This document shows positions 19,136 to 28,628 of a DNA stretch of 64,000 nucleotides, in pieces. Every line of letters begins with the position of its first letter. Within the stretch, counting starts at the first letter, position 1. The notes below the pieces were generated by a model. The model was given only the letters and a program-made list of their open reading frames with translations, was not told where the DNA came from and searched no databases. The translations under genes and the position numbers were made by a program. The DNA comes from Dictyobacter formicarum (lineage in GTDB: Bacteria; Chloroflexota; Ktedonobacteria; Ktedonobacterales; Ktedonobacteraceae), in NCBI RefSeq assembly GCF_016587435.1, contig NZ_BNJJ01000012.1:220206-284205 (forward strand), written 5' to 3'.

Positions 19136-20043
19136 GCCAGGTCTGCCAGATTATAGGATGCGTTGACATCACGATCGATCACCAAACCGCATGCATGGCA
19201 AACAAAGACGCGTTCGCTTAAATCCAGTTCTTCCCGCACGGCTTTGCAACTTGAACATGTTTTACTGGATGGCTCCCACCGTGAGACAAATTTCACTTGG
19301 ATGCCTATCTCCAGGGCTTTGTATTCTACCTGACGTCGAAACTCAGCAAATCCAACATCGCCAATTGCTCTGGAAAGACTTCTGTTTTTGAGCATACCTG
19401 CAACATTGAGATCTTCCAATACGATCACGGCGGGTCTCACATCACGCGACTTGGTTTTCATCACGATCTGTGAGGTGGCTTTGTGAAGCGTATCTTTGCG
19501 TATATTGGCAATATGAGCATGCAGACGAGCAAGTTTGCGCGTGGCTTTCACTCTATGCTTGCTTCCTTTCTGCTTGCGGGAATGCTGACGAGAAGCACGT
19601 CGTAACTTCTTGAGGTGAGAGCGCAATGCTTTTGGATTTGCAATGACAGTACCATCAGAGGCGGTGGCCAACGCCTTGATGCCCAAATCAATACCGATGA
19701 CCTGACCAGTAGCTTGTACTGGATCAGGGACAGTCTCCTCAACCTGCACACTCACAAACCAGCGACCTGCTTGCTCCGAGACGGTGGCCGATAAAACCTT
19801 GGCGGTGGTTGGGAGATAACCATGCTCATGGAGTCGCAGGGTTCCCAGGCGGGGAAGTTGAATACCATCCGCGAAAACATGGATCGCACCTGTGAGGCGA
19901 AAGGAACCGATGCCTTTCTTTTTGGATTTGAAACGGGGATAGCCGAGTTTGCCTCGATATGTGCCTTGCGCCTTCAGTTTTATCAAGAGAATAATCGCTG
20001 ATAAAAGGATATACATGTCCATAAATTTTAAAATTGATTTCAA
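19132..20043 (-). pseudogene. tnpB: TnpB (IS200/IS605 OrfB), N-terminally decayed
   Basis: The C-terminal about 270 residues are a good TnpB: GYPRFKSKKKG, the RuvC Asp in GIDLGIKALATASDG, the RuvC Glu in IVLEDLNVAGML, the zinc finger CSSC...CHAC and the final Asp in DRDVNASYNLADLA. The first about 90 residues of a normal TnpB are missing. The frame instead starts in AT-rich sequence, and a neighbouring frame suggests a frameshift just before KLKAQGTYRGKLG. No TnpA is nearby. It is probably not active, though all three RuvC acidic residues remain. Confidence 0.85.
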
Positions 20044-20078
20044 CCCTTCCCTCTATAAAGATTGCTGAGAGGGAAGGG
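20044..20078. terminator. 11-bp hairpin between tnpB and deacetylase
   Basis: CCCTTCCCTCT (20044-20054) and AGAGGGAAGGG (20068-20078) are perfect inverted copies with a 13-nt loop, and ATACTATTTTTG follows on the plus strand. It could be an intrinsic terminator or the subterminal hairpin at the left end of the IS605-type element. Confidence 0.45.
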
Positions 20079-20137
20079 ATACTATTTTTGTGTATTACTC
20101 AATCAGTTACCGCTTGTTTGGACACCTGGCCTGACGA

Positions 20138-20975
20138 TTAGTGTGCGGTGGCGCCTATTCTACCGGCATAGTGGTCTAACAATTGCTGTACGGGGACGAT
20201 AGTATAGCCGCGCTGTTCTAGTGCCTGGATAATCAAGGGTAGAGCCGCCACTGTCTGAGCGCGATTGCCACCGCCATCGTGCATCACAATAATGGAGCCA
20301 TTTCTGGGTTTTACTCAAGGTTGTCTGGACGATGGTAGCAACACCTGGACGTTGCCAGTCCTTGCTATCGACATCCCCTATGGTTGGCACTAATCCGGCT
20401 TTTGCAATCTGTATACGTACCATTCTGTTGATGGCCTCATATGGAGGTCTCATCAGCGTCGGTTTGATGCCAATGGTTTGCTGAATAATCTGGTTGGTAT
20501 GTTCCATCTGCCACAATACCTGTGCTGGACTGATGGCTGTTAGCCGGAGATGGCTCCAGCTATGGTTGCCGATAATGTGGCCTGCTGCATATATCCTCCT
20601 GGTAATTTGGGGATAGGCCAGAACGTGTTGTCCGATCATAAAAAAGGTAGCGTGCAGGTGGTATTGACTTAAGGTTGTCAGGATTTCTGGTGTGTAGGTG
20701 ATGTCTGGCCCATCATCAAAGGTCAATGCAACCTCTTTGCGACTCTCTGAGCCATGGAAAAAGAGCGTGTTTACCAGTCCTGTCACTTTAACGCTGGAGG
20801 CTGGCGTTGAGGGTGCTCCTGGTTGTGGCTCCAGTGTCGGCTTTGCTTTGCGTGCGTCGGAAGCAAAGGGAACAGGTCGGCCAGCCAGTAGATGCGCCGA
20901 GGTGGTGTCAGCGCGTGTTACTGTGATCACCAGTAACCCGATGAGCATGAGCATAAGCGCAAACCGGTGTCGCAT
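20138..20975 (-). pseudogene. Polysaccharide deacetylase (NodB domain), frameshifted
   Basis: It starts with a signal peptide (RFALMLMLIGLLVITVTRA). The NodB motifs are in order: TFDDGPD (motif 1), HSWSH (2), RPPYE (3) and DVDSKDWQRPG (4). The frame then derails near 20310, at CAGAAATGG. Shifted by one base, it continues NGSIIVMHDGGGNRAQTVA, the expected motif 5, and runs to a TAA at 20138. The unshifted frame ends at 20160. So one base appears gained or lost, through mutation or a sequencing error. If intact, it would de-N-acetylate peptidoglycan or a similar polymer outside the cell. Confidence 0.85.
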
Positions 20976-21192
20976 GTGTTTGCTCGCTTTCGAGAAAAAG
21001 TAAAGGATACAGGCTCAACTCTTTCTTTACCTGTATTCGTGGGGAGGAAATACTATGGCGGCAGTATTTGTGATATGTCCACTGTTATATCTGTACATGT
21101 TTGAGGAATGAGGATTGGGAGTAACCGGAATAGGCAGTACTACTTGTGTAGATATGTTGGCCGTTGAAGAATCTAGTGAAAGAAAATAGATC

Positions 21193-21220
21193 AAAAAAGG
21201 AGCCACTTTTGCGGCTCCTT
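21193..21220 (-). terminator. Intrinsic terminator of the MFS gene
   Basis: On the minus strand, AAGGAGCC and GGCTCCTT form an 8-bp stem (21197-21204 with 21213-21220) followed by a run of six T (21193-21198 region). It lies 70 bp after the MFS stop codon. The rest of the 20976-21289 gap shows nothing else convincing. Confidence 0.8.
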
Positions 21221-21289
21221 CAAACTTACTTATTAAGTATACCTGATTTCTGTTCAAAAATCAAGCTTTTTTGAGCGTTGTCCAACTAT

Positions 21290-23026
21290 TTAATGCAGCA
21301 TGGCTGGACTGATACTTTCGACTTCTTGAGTGATGTCTTCGAGATTCTGCGTCTTGCTTTTGGCATTACTACCGCGCAGGGGAACCTCTTTCAAGAAGAA
21401 CACTGCCATCAGACCAATGACCATCAGTACGAGGCTGAGGATAAAGACGTTGTGAATGCCCTGGGTCAGCCCGACTTTTACGGCTTCGATCAGCTGGTTG
21501 TAGATGGTTTGCCCCTGGGGACCAAAGGTGCTGAACTGCTGGTGTAGCTGTTTCTGCGCATCCGCTGATAGCAGGATGTTTGGATTGTCAAGGGCATTGA
21601 TCAGTTTCGCTGGCAACATCTGCTTCAAGCTGGTCGGAAGTGCATCATGGAACGCTGGTACATAGGCCGATGACATCAGCGAACCCATCGCCGCTAGCGC
21701 AACCGTACTACCGATCGAGCGGAAAAAGGTCAGAGCTGATGTTGACTCTCCAATTTTGTCCGGCATGACATTTTGTACGGCGATAGTATATGTGGACATA
21801 CCAAAGCCCATTCCCAGTCCGACGATGATCATGGCAATTGAGAGATCCATATTCACCGAATTAATGTTCAGGCGATACAAGAAGTACATGCCAACGATTG
21901 TGATGAGCAAACCAACGATCGCGACCCATTTATATTTGCCGAAGCGAGAAATCAATTGACCTGAGATGATGCTGCTAATCATTAAGGCGATCATCATTGG
22001 CGAGAGCAATAGTCCACTATTGGTTGCCGATACTCCCATCACTCCCTGTGCGAATAGTGGCAGGAAGAAGATACTGCCAAACATTCCCATGTTTATGATC
22101 ATGGTTACCAGGATCGAGATGCTGAAAATGCTGTTTTTGAATAGTCGTGGATCGATGATGGGCTGCTCTCCACGGCGTGCCAGCCTGATTTCATAGCTAA
22201 AGAAGCCGATAAAGGCTACGACTGAGAGGGCAAAGAGACCAATGATCTGAGCCGATAGCCAGGGCAGGTCTCCTCCAGCCCAGGTAAAGCCAAGCAATAG
22301 CGGCACCGTTCCCAGCACTAACAATGAGGCACCAATATAGTCGATCTTTGTCTTCTCCACTTTTCTATGCAGGGAAGGCATCAGGAAGATCAAGACGAAC
22401 AGCGCCACTATGCCGATTGGTAGATTGACATAGAAGACCCAGCGCCACGTGGTATTTTCTGTAATCCAACCGCCAACCGCCGGACCTAGAATCGATGAGA
22501 GTCCGAAAATGGCGGTGGTGACGCCCTGCCATTTGCCGCGTTCGCGTGGTGTGAAGAGATCGCCGACAACCGCGATAGCAATCGGTAGGAGGGCTGCTGC
22601 CCCCAGACCCTGAATAGCGCGGAAAGCAATCAGTTGATTCATGGTCTGGGCCGCACCTGAAAGGGCCGAACCAAACAAGAAAATACTGACGCCGATTAAG
22701 AAGATTGATTTGCGCCCAAAGAGGTCCGAAAGTTTTCCGTAGATTGGTACCATCACGGTTGATGTCAGCATATATGCTGTCGTGACCCAGGTGTAGCGAT
22801 CAAAGCCCTGCAGCTCAGAAATGATATGCGGCATGGCCGTCGATACAATAGTCTGGTCCAGTGATGCCAGGAGCATGACCAGCAAAACACCCAGCATCGT
22901 CAATAGGGTCTCTTTTTGAGAGTAGCGTGGCTGCTCAACGCTGTGTATTCCAGCTGACAATGGAGGAGTTGAATTGCGCTCGATAATAATCCCGTCCATT
23001 GGCTTTTCTTGTGTCGGACTCTTCAT
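21290..23026 (-). CDS. DHA2-family (EmrB/QacA-like) MFS drug transporter
   Basis: A 578-residue membrane protein with about 14 helices. The motif LASLDQTIVSTAMPHI in helix 1, GKLSDLFGRKSIFLIG (motif A, about 97-112) and FRAIQGLGAAALLPIAIAVV (about 134-153) are typical of 14-TM proton-coupled drug exporters. The N-terminus is about 45 residues longer than usual and hydrophilic. It lies 50 bp downstream of a TetR gene on the same strand, probably as an operon, and a T-run terminator follows. Likely exported compounds are lipophilic drugs, but specificity cannot be read. Confidence 0.93.
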   Translation of the reverse strand: MKSPTQEKPMDGIIIERNSTPPLSAGIHSVEQPRYSQKETLLTMLGVLLVMLLASLDQTIVSTAMPHIISELQGFDRYTWVTTAYMLTSTVMVPIYGKLSDLFGRKSIFLIGVSIFLFGSALSGAAQTMNQLIAFRAIQGLGAAALLPIAIAVVGDLFTPRERGKWQGVTTAIFGLSSILGPAVGGWITENTTWRWVFYVNLPIGIVALFVLIFLMPSLHRKVEKTKIDYIGASLLVLGTVPLLLGFTWAGGDLPWLSAQIIGLFALSVVAFIGFFSYEIRLARRGEQPIIDPRLFKNSIFSISILVTMIINMGMFGSIFFLPLFAQGVMGVSATNSGLLLSPMMIALMISSIISGQLISRFGKYKWVAIVGLLITIVGMYFLYRLNINSVNMDLSIAMIIVGLGMGFGMSTYTIAVQNVMPDKIGESTSALTFFRSIGSTVALAAMGSLMSSAYVPAFHDALPTSLKQMLPAKLINALDNPNILLSADAQKQLHQQFSTFGPQGQTIYNQLIEAVKVGLTQGIHNVFILSLVLMVIGLMAVFFLKEVPLRGSNAKSKTQNLEDITQEVESISPAMLH

Positions 23027-23076
23027 GTATAATTTTCCACTTCTTCGATTAGTTAACTTATTTTAATTATGTTAAC

Positions 23077-23715
23077 TTACTTTTCAATTACAATCCCATC
23101 AAAGAAAATTTTTCCTATTTGTTGAAGTGTTTCATCAGAGTTCATAGATACATGGTATTTTTGTTGCAGCAGTGCATCATAACTTCTTGGAGTGATCAGC
23201 GACAAAAATGTGCGTGCCATAACTGGAGTCGCAATTGTCGTCGTAATCTCTCCCGCCTCTTTGCCCTCTTCTATAATTCTGGTGATACGCTGAAAAAGGA
23301 ACTCAATGGCTTCCCTGAAAAAGCTAGATTGCTCTTTCAACTTACGTTGAATATCCACGCCGCTGTAGATTGAAGATAAAAATTGTGTGTTCTTACAGAG
23401 GAGCCCTGTATTGAGATAAGTGAGTAATGCTTCGAATTTCGATCTTGCAGTTGTATACCGGGCAATGGTTGTATCTAGATTATCAAGCACAATTCGTAAA
23501 TCTCGCTGCAGGATAGCTGTAATCAGCTCTTCTTTGCTCCGAAAGTGTAGATAGATTGTACCTTTGCTGATACCAACTCGGACAGCAATTTCCTCCATCG
23601 AAGTTTCATAATACCCCTTCTCAAGCAAAACCTCCTCCGCTACCTGCAGAATGAGCTGCTCACGCTGCTCGCGCTGCCGTTCTTTAAGCGAAGTGTGCGT
23701 ATGAATCGATGGCAT
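23077..23715 (-). CDS. TetR-family repressor of the MFS operon
   Basis: A 212-residue regulator. The start at 23715 is chosen because AAAGGAAG lies 7 nt upstream; the open frame extends to 23781 without support. The helix-turn-helix region is GYYETSMEEIAVRVGISKG followed by TIYLHFRSKEEL. The C-terminal domain is helical. It is first in a two-gene unit with the MFS exporter, the usual layout for a drug-responsive repressor. A perfect palindrome at 23813-23826 is its probable operator. GTTAACTTA occurs twice (23052 and 23071) in the short gap before the MFS gene. Confidence 0.9.
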   Translation of the reverse strand: MPSIHTHTSLKERQREQREQLILQVAEEVLLEKGYYETSMEEIAVRVGISKGTIYLHFRSKEELITAILQRDLRIVLDNLDTTIARYTTARSKFEALLTYLNTGLLCKNTQFLSSIYSGVDIQRKLKEQSSFFREAIEFLFQRITRIIEEGKEAGEITTTIATPVMARTFLSLITPRSYDALLQQKYHVSMNSDETLQQIGKIFFDGIVIEK

Positions 23716-23812
23716 TAATGGACTTCCTTTACTGCTTGACCGCATGATGGTTCTGTGACTTCCTTGTCTTTCCATGACCACATGCTTATATATTGGATAT
23801 TTAGTAATTTTT

Positions 23813-23846
23813 TGACTATATAGTCATTATTTTATCATGCAGGTCA
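23813..23846. promoter_or_regulatory. Probable TetR operator
   Basis: TGACTATATAGTCA (23813-23826) is a perfect 14-bp palindrome about 100 bp upstream of the TetR start. A weak second copy, TATCATGCAGGTCA (23833-23846), begins exactly 20 bp away, repeating the spacing of the operator pair at 2066-2099. Confidence 0.65.
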
Positions 23847-24140
23847 TGAAATGTCAATATTTAATATTTTTTTCATTCACCTGTACCGAGGGCTATGGTA
23901 GACTAGAATTACTCATCATCGAGTGATGCCTGGCCAGAGTAGGAATTCCCTGGCAAGGAATATGTGCGGCTGATAGCAAGATGAAAATGCTGACCAGGCA
24001 TCCTGGAATGCGCGCATGTCGTGCCTGCGGCCCCTGACGCTTCGCGCCTTCAGCGCTCCGGGCCGGTGAGCCATCTCACCCTGATGGTCGGGGTAATGAA
24101 CACGCTCAACGCGCACCTTTGGCATCACTAAATAAAAAGC
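23847..24140. other. Intergenic region without recognised gene
   Basis: Holds the distal promoter region of the TetR gene and a GC-rich stretch (about 24000-24120). A 70-codon minus-strand frame there has no ribosome site and no recognisable product. Confidence 0.4.
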
Positions 24141-24194
24141 ATAAAAAAAGGTCGAGCCTGGTGCGCTTGGCGGGCGCTAAAGCGGCTCAACCTT
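24141..24194 (-). terminator. Intrinsic terminator of the sigma factor gene
   Basis: On the minus strand, AAGGTTGAGCC (24184-24194) pairs with GGCTCGACCTT (24148-24158) with one mismatch, and a run of T follows (24142-24148). It lies about 60 bp after the sigma gene stop. Confidence 0.7.
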
Positions 24195-24252
24195 GTCTTA
24201 TCCAGGAACTAATTTAGTTCCTGTTCCTCATCATCGAAATGACTCAATCGCA

Positions 24253-25248
24253 TCACCCCAAAAAGTCCTGAAGCATTTTGCTGCGACTGGGTGGGTCTAG
24301 CTTGCGTAGGGCGCGAAACTCCACCTGTCTCACCGCCTCATGGCTCAGGCCTAACTTTTTTCCTGTTTCCGATAAACTATGTTCACCCTGGCCATTCAGG
24401 CCGTATCTGAGTTGTAATACCCTCCTCTCACGCTGGGATAACGCATCAAGCAAGTCGTGAATATGTTCTCTCAATGTTTCGGTGATTACGACGCGTTCGG
24501 GCGAATAAATAGGATCATCCTCCAGGATATCGCTCAAAGAAATCTCGTCGTCGCCCCCTTTACGAGGCATATCCAGGCTGATCGTCTCCTGATGGGTCGA
24601 GAGCAGTGAAATAACCTGTTGGACACTGACCTCCATCTGGTGTGCCAGCTGCTCCAGCGTTGGCTCACTCTCTAAACCATATTCCTGCTGCATCCGACGG
24701 CGTACACGGCCCAGGCGCTTAATCTCCTCTACTTTATAGAGGGGCACACGAATCATATGAGCCTGCTCAACCAGAGCGCGTGTAATATACTGGCGAATCC
24801 ACCAGGTAGCGTAGGTACTGAAACGATAGCCTTTCCGATAATCAAACTTCTCCACGGCATGCATCAGCCCAATATTGCCCTCCTGGACGAGGTCCATCAG
24901 GTCAACACCGAAGCCTCTATACTTACGGGCGATATGCATGACCAGGCGAAGATTCGCCTCGACCAATTGACGTTTAGCCTCCTCGGCCTCACGCGTTGCC
25001 TCGACCTCTTTCGGCTCCTTTGGGGTACGCTGTAGACCGCGCTGCCGTTTACCCGTCACTACCCGAGCCTTTTCGATCCGCTGGGCCAGGTTTTTCACTT
25101 CATCCGAAGAAAGTAGATCCACCTGCCCGATCTCATAGCGATAAAAACGAGAAGAATCATTCAGGCTAAGTACTTCCGGATCTGCCTCAATGCTCATTGT
25201 TTTTATCGTTGTTGTCTGTGCTGCGTCGGTTACCATCGTGTTTTTCAT
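24253..25248 (-). CDS. RpoD-like group 1/2 sigma-70 factor
   Basis: A 331-residue sigma factor with regions 1.2, 2, 3 and 4. Region 2 holds DLVQEGNIGLMHAVEKFDYR and KGYRFSTYATWWIRQYITRA (core binding and -10 recognition and melting). Region 3 holds HMIRVPLYKVEEIKRL, and region 4 holds RERRVLQLRYGL with the -35 helix-turn-helix SLSETGKKLGLSHEAVRQVE. The long region 1.1 of a housekeeping RpoD is missing, so it may be an alternative group 2 factor. GGAGG lies 8 nt before the ATG at 25248; a GTG at 25263 overlaps that site and is less likely. Confidence 0.92.
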   Translation of the reverse strand: MKNTMVTDAAQTTTIKTMSIEADPEVLSLNDSSRFYRYEIGQVDLLSSDEVKNLAQRIEKARVVTGKRQRGLQRTPKEPKEVEATREAEEAKRQLVEANLRLVMHIARKYRGFGVDLMDLVQEGNIGLMHAVEKFDYRKGYRFSTYATWWIRQYITRALVEQAHMIRVPLYKVEEIKRLGRVRRRMQQEYGLESEPTLEQLAHQMEVSVQQVISLLSTHQETISLDMPRKGGDDEISLSDILEDDPIYSPERVVITETLREHIHDLLDALSQRERRVLQLRYGLNGQGEHSLSETGKKLGLSHEAVRQVEFRALRKLDPPSRSKMLQDFLG

Positions 25249-25675
25249 CTGGACATCCTCCACTGTATTTGGGTTTTACTGGCCTCTGATGAAACTGAGT
25301 ATACGTGGAGGAGCTTTCTACTATCTCCTAGATAGCTTCCCGGGTCTACAGCCGATTTTGCCCTTTTTTTAATGCCGCCATAATCACCTGTTTGACTAAA
25401 TACAGATGTGACCAAATTTTTCCACAGCAAAATACAGTTGCAGTCCTCTTTTTTGTGTAGAAATGAAAAAAGATGTACTTGTCTTATACCAGTCTTACCA
25501 ATTTCGCTTCATCGTGGGGAGCGTAGAGGATGTCTTTTCTGAGGATTTGAGCTCAAAAGTGCATGCGTACCGAACCATTATCAACCGGCGTAAACCGTCT
25601 CGTTCAGGTAAATTGGCTGTCAGAAATTGGCGTCCAGCCGCATTGAACAAACCCTGTTTCTACCTGCTCTTATGG
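25249..25675. other. Sigma promoter region and integrase downstream flank
   Basis: About 430 bases. The left part must hold the sigma promoter. The right part lies just outside the integrase gene, where an attachment site might be expected. No tRNA gene or direct repeat could be identified. A 146-codon plus-strand frame from 25463 overlaps the integrase and is treated as a shadow. Confidence 0.45.
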
Positions 25676-26893
25676 CTAAACCGACCCGACCATGATCTCT
25701 CCTTTTCTGGCAATCTGGTAGTGCTGATCAAGTTCTTTCATAGCGTCCCGCTGCATGGTAGGGGTAACATGCGAATAAATGTTGAGCGTAATGCTAATGT
25801 TGGCATGGCCCAGCAGTTCCTGGATCACCTTGACGTTGACGCCCATGGACAACAGGATGGTGGCCGCCGAGTGGCGCAGGTCATGAAAACGTATGTCCGG
25901 TAAGTTCGCCTTTTGCAAGGCCCCTTTAAATTGTGTCCGTAAGGACGATGGCTTGACATGTTTTCCCAGCATACTGCAGAAGACCAGGTTATGCTGCTCC
26001 CATTCTTTTCCCGCCTTCAATCGCTCCTGGAGTTGTTGGGCGCGGTGCGCTTTTAACGCTTCCTGGATAAAGGTTGGCAGGATAATGGTGCGCTTACTTG
26101 TTGCCGTCTTTGGATCCGTTTCCAGGTACATGTGTAGTTCTCCATCGTGCGGTGGAATGTAGGAAACGGTCCTTCTGACGGTCAGGATCCCTTGATCAAA
26201 ATCAATATCATCCCAACGCAAACCGAGGATTTCTCCTTTGCGCAGTCCGAGAGAAACGGCCAGCAGGATGATCTGCTCGATGCGATATCCCTTAGCGGCT
26301 TCCACCAGCTGCATCGCCTGCTCATGCGTAAGGTACTTTATCTCAGTTCGTTGTGCCCGAGGTGCCGTCAAATGTTTGCACGGATTAAGTGCTATCCTGT
26401 GCCACCTGACGGCATCATTGAGGGCGGCGCTTAAAATGGTATGAATGAGATGAATGGTGTTGGGCGCAATGCCATCGTTGCGCAGCGCTGTGTAGAGCTT
26501 CTGGATGTGCGTACCAGTCAATTGCTGCAATGGAATGTTCCCAAGCACAGGAATAACATTGCGATGTAGATAACTGCTGTACGACACATAAGTCGTTACT
26601 TTGATGGCAAGGGAATCGCGGCGCATCTTCAGCCAGTAGTCGAGGTAGTCGCCTATCTTCTGGTTGCGCTCTGTGACCAGAGAACCCTGCTCATTTTCGT
26701 GAATAAGCTGTTTTAATTTCTCCTTTGCTTCTTTCCTCGTTTTGGCGTAGCGCTCGATACGTTTTCCAGTGGAAGATCTCAGGCTTGCGACGAAGCGCCC
26801 ATCTTGACGTTCATAGATGGTGCCATCCCCATAATCATTTTTCTGCCTCGCATTTCTTGCCGGAAGCTCAGAATTGGTTGTTCTTTGAACCAT
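25676..26893 (-). CDS. int: Tyrosine recombinase / integrase
   Basis: About 405 residues from the ATG at 26893; the open frame reaches 27010 but would overlap the upstream gene. An arm-binding domain (YGDGTIYERQDGRFVASLR) is followed by a SAM-like core-binding domain (IGDYLDYWLKMRRDSL) and the catalytic domain. Catalytic residues are Arg in LGLRKGEILGLRW, H-x-x-R in FHDLRHSAATILLSMG, H in LLGHANISITLNIYSH and the nucleophile Tyr in that same segment. It should integrate and excise a mobile element together with the excisionase-like gene just upstream, and marks the edge of the accessory region. Confidence 0.93.
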   Translation of the reverse strand: MVQRTTNSELPARNARQKNDYGDGTIYERQDGRFVASLRSSTGKRIERYAKTRKEAKEKLKQLIHENEQGSLVTERNQKIGDYLDYWLKMRRDSLAIKVTTYVSYSSYLHRNVIPVLGNIPLQQLTGTHIQKLYTALRNDGIAPNTIHLIHTILSAALNDAVRWHRIALNPCKHLTAPRAQRTEIKYLTHEQAMQLVEAAKGYRIEQIILLAVSLGLRKGEILGLRWDDIDFDQGILTVRRTVSYIPPHDGELHMYLETDPKTATSKRTIILPTFIQEALKAHRAQQLQERLKAGKEWEQHNLVFCSMLGKHVKPSSLRTQFKGALQKANLPDIRFHDLRHSAATILLSMGVNVKVIQELLGHANISITLNIYSHVTPTMQRDAMKELDQHYQIARKGEIMVGSV

Positions 26894-26939
26894 TGCATGT
26901 ACTTCTTTCTTGTTAGAGGCAAGACTGGATACCTCTACT

Positions 26940-27197
26940 TTACCGCATTTGCCGACGATTTTGAAGCCATTGCCATACTTCATTGCGATCAAATCGATAT
27001 GCATTGCCAAATTTATAGACAGGCAGTCCCTCTCGATTGATCAGTTCTGAAATTTTCGTCTTGCCAAGCTTCAGAAAGCTGAGTAATTCCTTCGTATCCA
27101 TCAATGCCTCAGGAGGAGGCGGTAAAGGCTCAGAAGGTGTTGCTGTTCTATCCAAACTTGACTGTGTGTCTGTTGTTTGTGATCTCGTACGTGGCAT
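26940..27197 (-). CDS. Excisionase-like MerR/HTH_17 DNA-binding protein
   Basis: An 85-residue protein. The start at 27197 has AAGGAA 8 nt upstream; the longer frame to 27314 lacks support. After a disordered Thr/Pro-rich N-terminus, residues about 33-80 form a winged helix of the excisionase type: MDTKELLSFLKLGKTKISEL, then GLPVYKFGNAYRFDRNEVWQWL. It lies 46 bp upstream of the integrase on the same strand, which fits a role as recombination directionality factor. Confidence 0.82.
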   Translation of the reverse strand: MPRTRSQTTDTQSSLDRTATPSEPLPPPPEALMDTKELLSFLKLGKTKISELINREGLPVYKFGNAYRFDRNEVWQWLQNRRQMR

Positions 27198-27615
27198 GGT
27201 GGAGTTCCTTCCTGTTATGAACTGTTTTAGTCGGAATTTAATATGCAGCGTAATTTTCTCGTGTTGCACACTATTCAGTCTATGTTTCTTGGGGATGGAG
27301 TGGTTGAAGAGCATTGGAGTATTGGAAGGGGAGGGTTGGAGGTACTGAAGGAGCAGGTATTCTCTAATATTGCTTCTACTACCTCACTCTGTCACACAAG
27401 TGTAGATAAGGAAAGGGTAGGCCGAATGATGGGTGGGAGAGTTGTGGCCTCATCTTTGAAAACAATGAGTACAGCGCCGCTCAGTATTTCTCCCCAGAAA
27501 GACTTGAAAGACCAAGTTGAACTTTCCCTCGCACAACTCCTTCCCGACAAGCCAGCTTCGACAGGGGGAAAGCCTTTGAGAGAGGAACCACCAGGCAAGG
27601 TCAAGAAACGAGCGA
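27198..27615. other. Intergenic region, possibly with a small frame
   Basis: Between the divergent promoter of the excisionase gene and the end of the MarR-PDZ gene. A 75-codon minus-strand frame (27392-27619) begins at a GTG overlapping the MarR-PDZ stop (GTGA), which would allow coupling. Its product (IARFLTLPGGSSLKGFPPVEAG...) is not recognised and low in support. A plus-strand frame at 27243-27692 has no ribosome site. Confidence 0.35.
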
Positions 27616-28542
27616 TCACACGCTCTCTCTCCGATGATGAGGGTGGAGAGGGGATGTCAAGCGCTGCTCTCCGCGGAGAATGTCCAACATGACCGGTGCG
27701 TGACCTGCCGCCCTGAGTTGCTCATAGAGATCTTCGATCGATCGGATGGCCCTGCCATTGGCGGCAATGATGAGGTCACCCTCGCGTAATCCTGCCCTGG
27801 CTGACGGACCCGGCACCGCGACAGCCTGGATCAATAGGCCAGCCACTTCTGGCAATCCAGCAGCCCGGCGCACCTGCCGAGCTACGTGGGCAGAGGCGAG
27901 CGAGGCTCCTAGCCAGTGTGACGGATGTTGGGAGTCTTCGGGGTCCAGTGCTTCAAAACTTAAGAGCAGTGTGCGCAGCAACGAAGTGAGGTGCTCACGC
28001 TGTTCTTGGCTCAATGCAGACAGGAGGCGGTCCTCATTCGTCAAGTGCAGAGGAGCCACTTGGTCAAACAACGCCACACCTTTCTCGGTGAGCTGGACCA
28101 ATACCCCGCGTTGGTCACAGGGATCAGGCGTCCGTTGAACGATGCCTTCCTTTTCCAGACGATCGATTCGCACACTAATGGTCCCGCCACTCAATTGCAG
28201 GGCATCCATCAGTGCCCGCTGGGAACGCTGATAGGGCGGGCCTGCCCGGCGTAACGTGGCGATGACTGCAAAGGAAGGAGTGGTCAAACCAGCATGTTCA
28301 AAGACCGCCGCAATCTCTGGTTGCAGGTACGATTGCAAGCGACTGAGGCGCGTCACGACAGCGATCGGGGAAACGTCCAGGTCTGGACGCTGCTGCTTCC
28401 ACCCTTCGAGCAGCCAGTCTGTATGATCTCGGATCTGGGGCAAGGGGGCGTCAGCCAATAGAGGAGTGTCTCGTTGGCGTTCTCCTTCCATAGTATCCTT
28501 CGGCTCACGCTTCTCGCCACCGGTCTGCGTTAATCGTGGCAT
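27616..28542 (-). CDS. MarR-type regulator fused to a PDZ domain
   Basis: A 308-residue protein with GAAGGAG before its ATG. Residues about 40-195 are a MarR winged helix: RALMDALQLSGGTISVRIDRLEKEGIVQRT, then DQRGVLVQLTEKGVALFD. Residues about 205-300 are a PDZ domain of the HtrA/DegS type: HWLGASLASAHVARQVRRAA, VAVPGPSARAGLREGDLIIA, GRAIRSIEDLYEQL and a final strand MLDILRGEQRLT. A MarR protein with a C-terminal PDZ is unusual. PDZ domains bind C-terminal peptides, so the protein may sense peptides or protein ends. It is divergent from an MFS exporter gene, with a perfect palindrome between. Confidence 0.9.
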   Translation of the reverse strand: MPRLTQTGGEKREPKDTMEGERQRDTPLLADAPLPQIRDHTDWLLEGWKQQRPDLDVSPIAVVTRLSRLQSYLQPEIAAVFEHAGLTTPSFAVIATLRRAGPPYQRSQRALMDALQLSGGTISVRIDRLEKEGIVQRTPDPCDQRGVLVQLTEKGVALFDQVAPLHLTNEDRLLSALSQEQREHLTSLLRTLLLSFEALDPEDSQHPSHWLGASLASAHVARQVRRAAGLPEVAGLLIQAVAVPGPSARAGLREGDLIIAANGRAIRSIEDLYEQLRAAGHAPVMLDILRGEQRLTSPLHPHHRRESV

Positions 28543-28628
28543 GGTGCACTCTCCTTCTTTGATCTAGACATACGCGCTCTTTTGATGGTATCATATCATC
28601 CGTTGTTATGGAATAATAGTTTGAACTC

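Noticed and set aside
25264..25675. tRNA or attachment core next to the integrase
   Set aside because: No tRNA-like clover leaf or direct repeat could be found by eye, so the element boundaries are left open.
27243..27692. 149-codon plus-strand frame after the excisionase gene
   Set aside because: It overlaps the 3' end of the MarR-PDZ gene, has no ribosome site and low-complexity composition.
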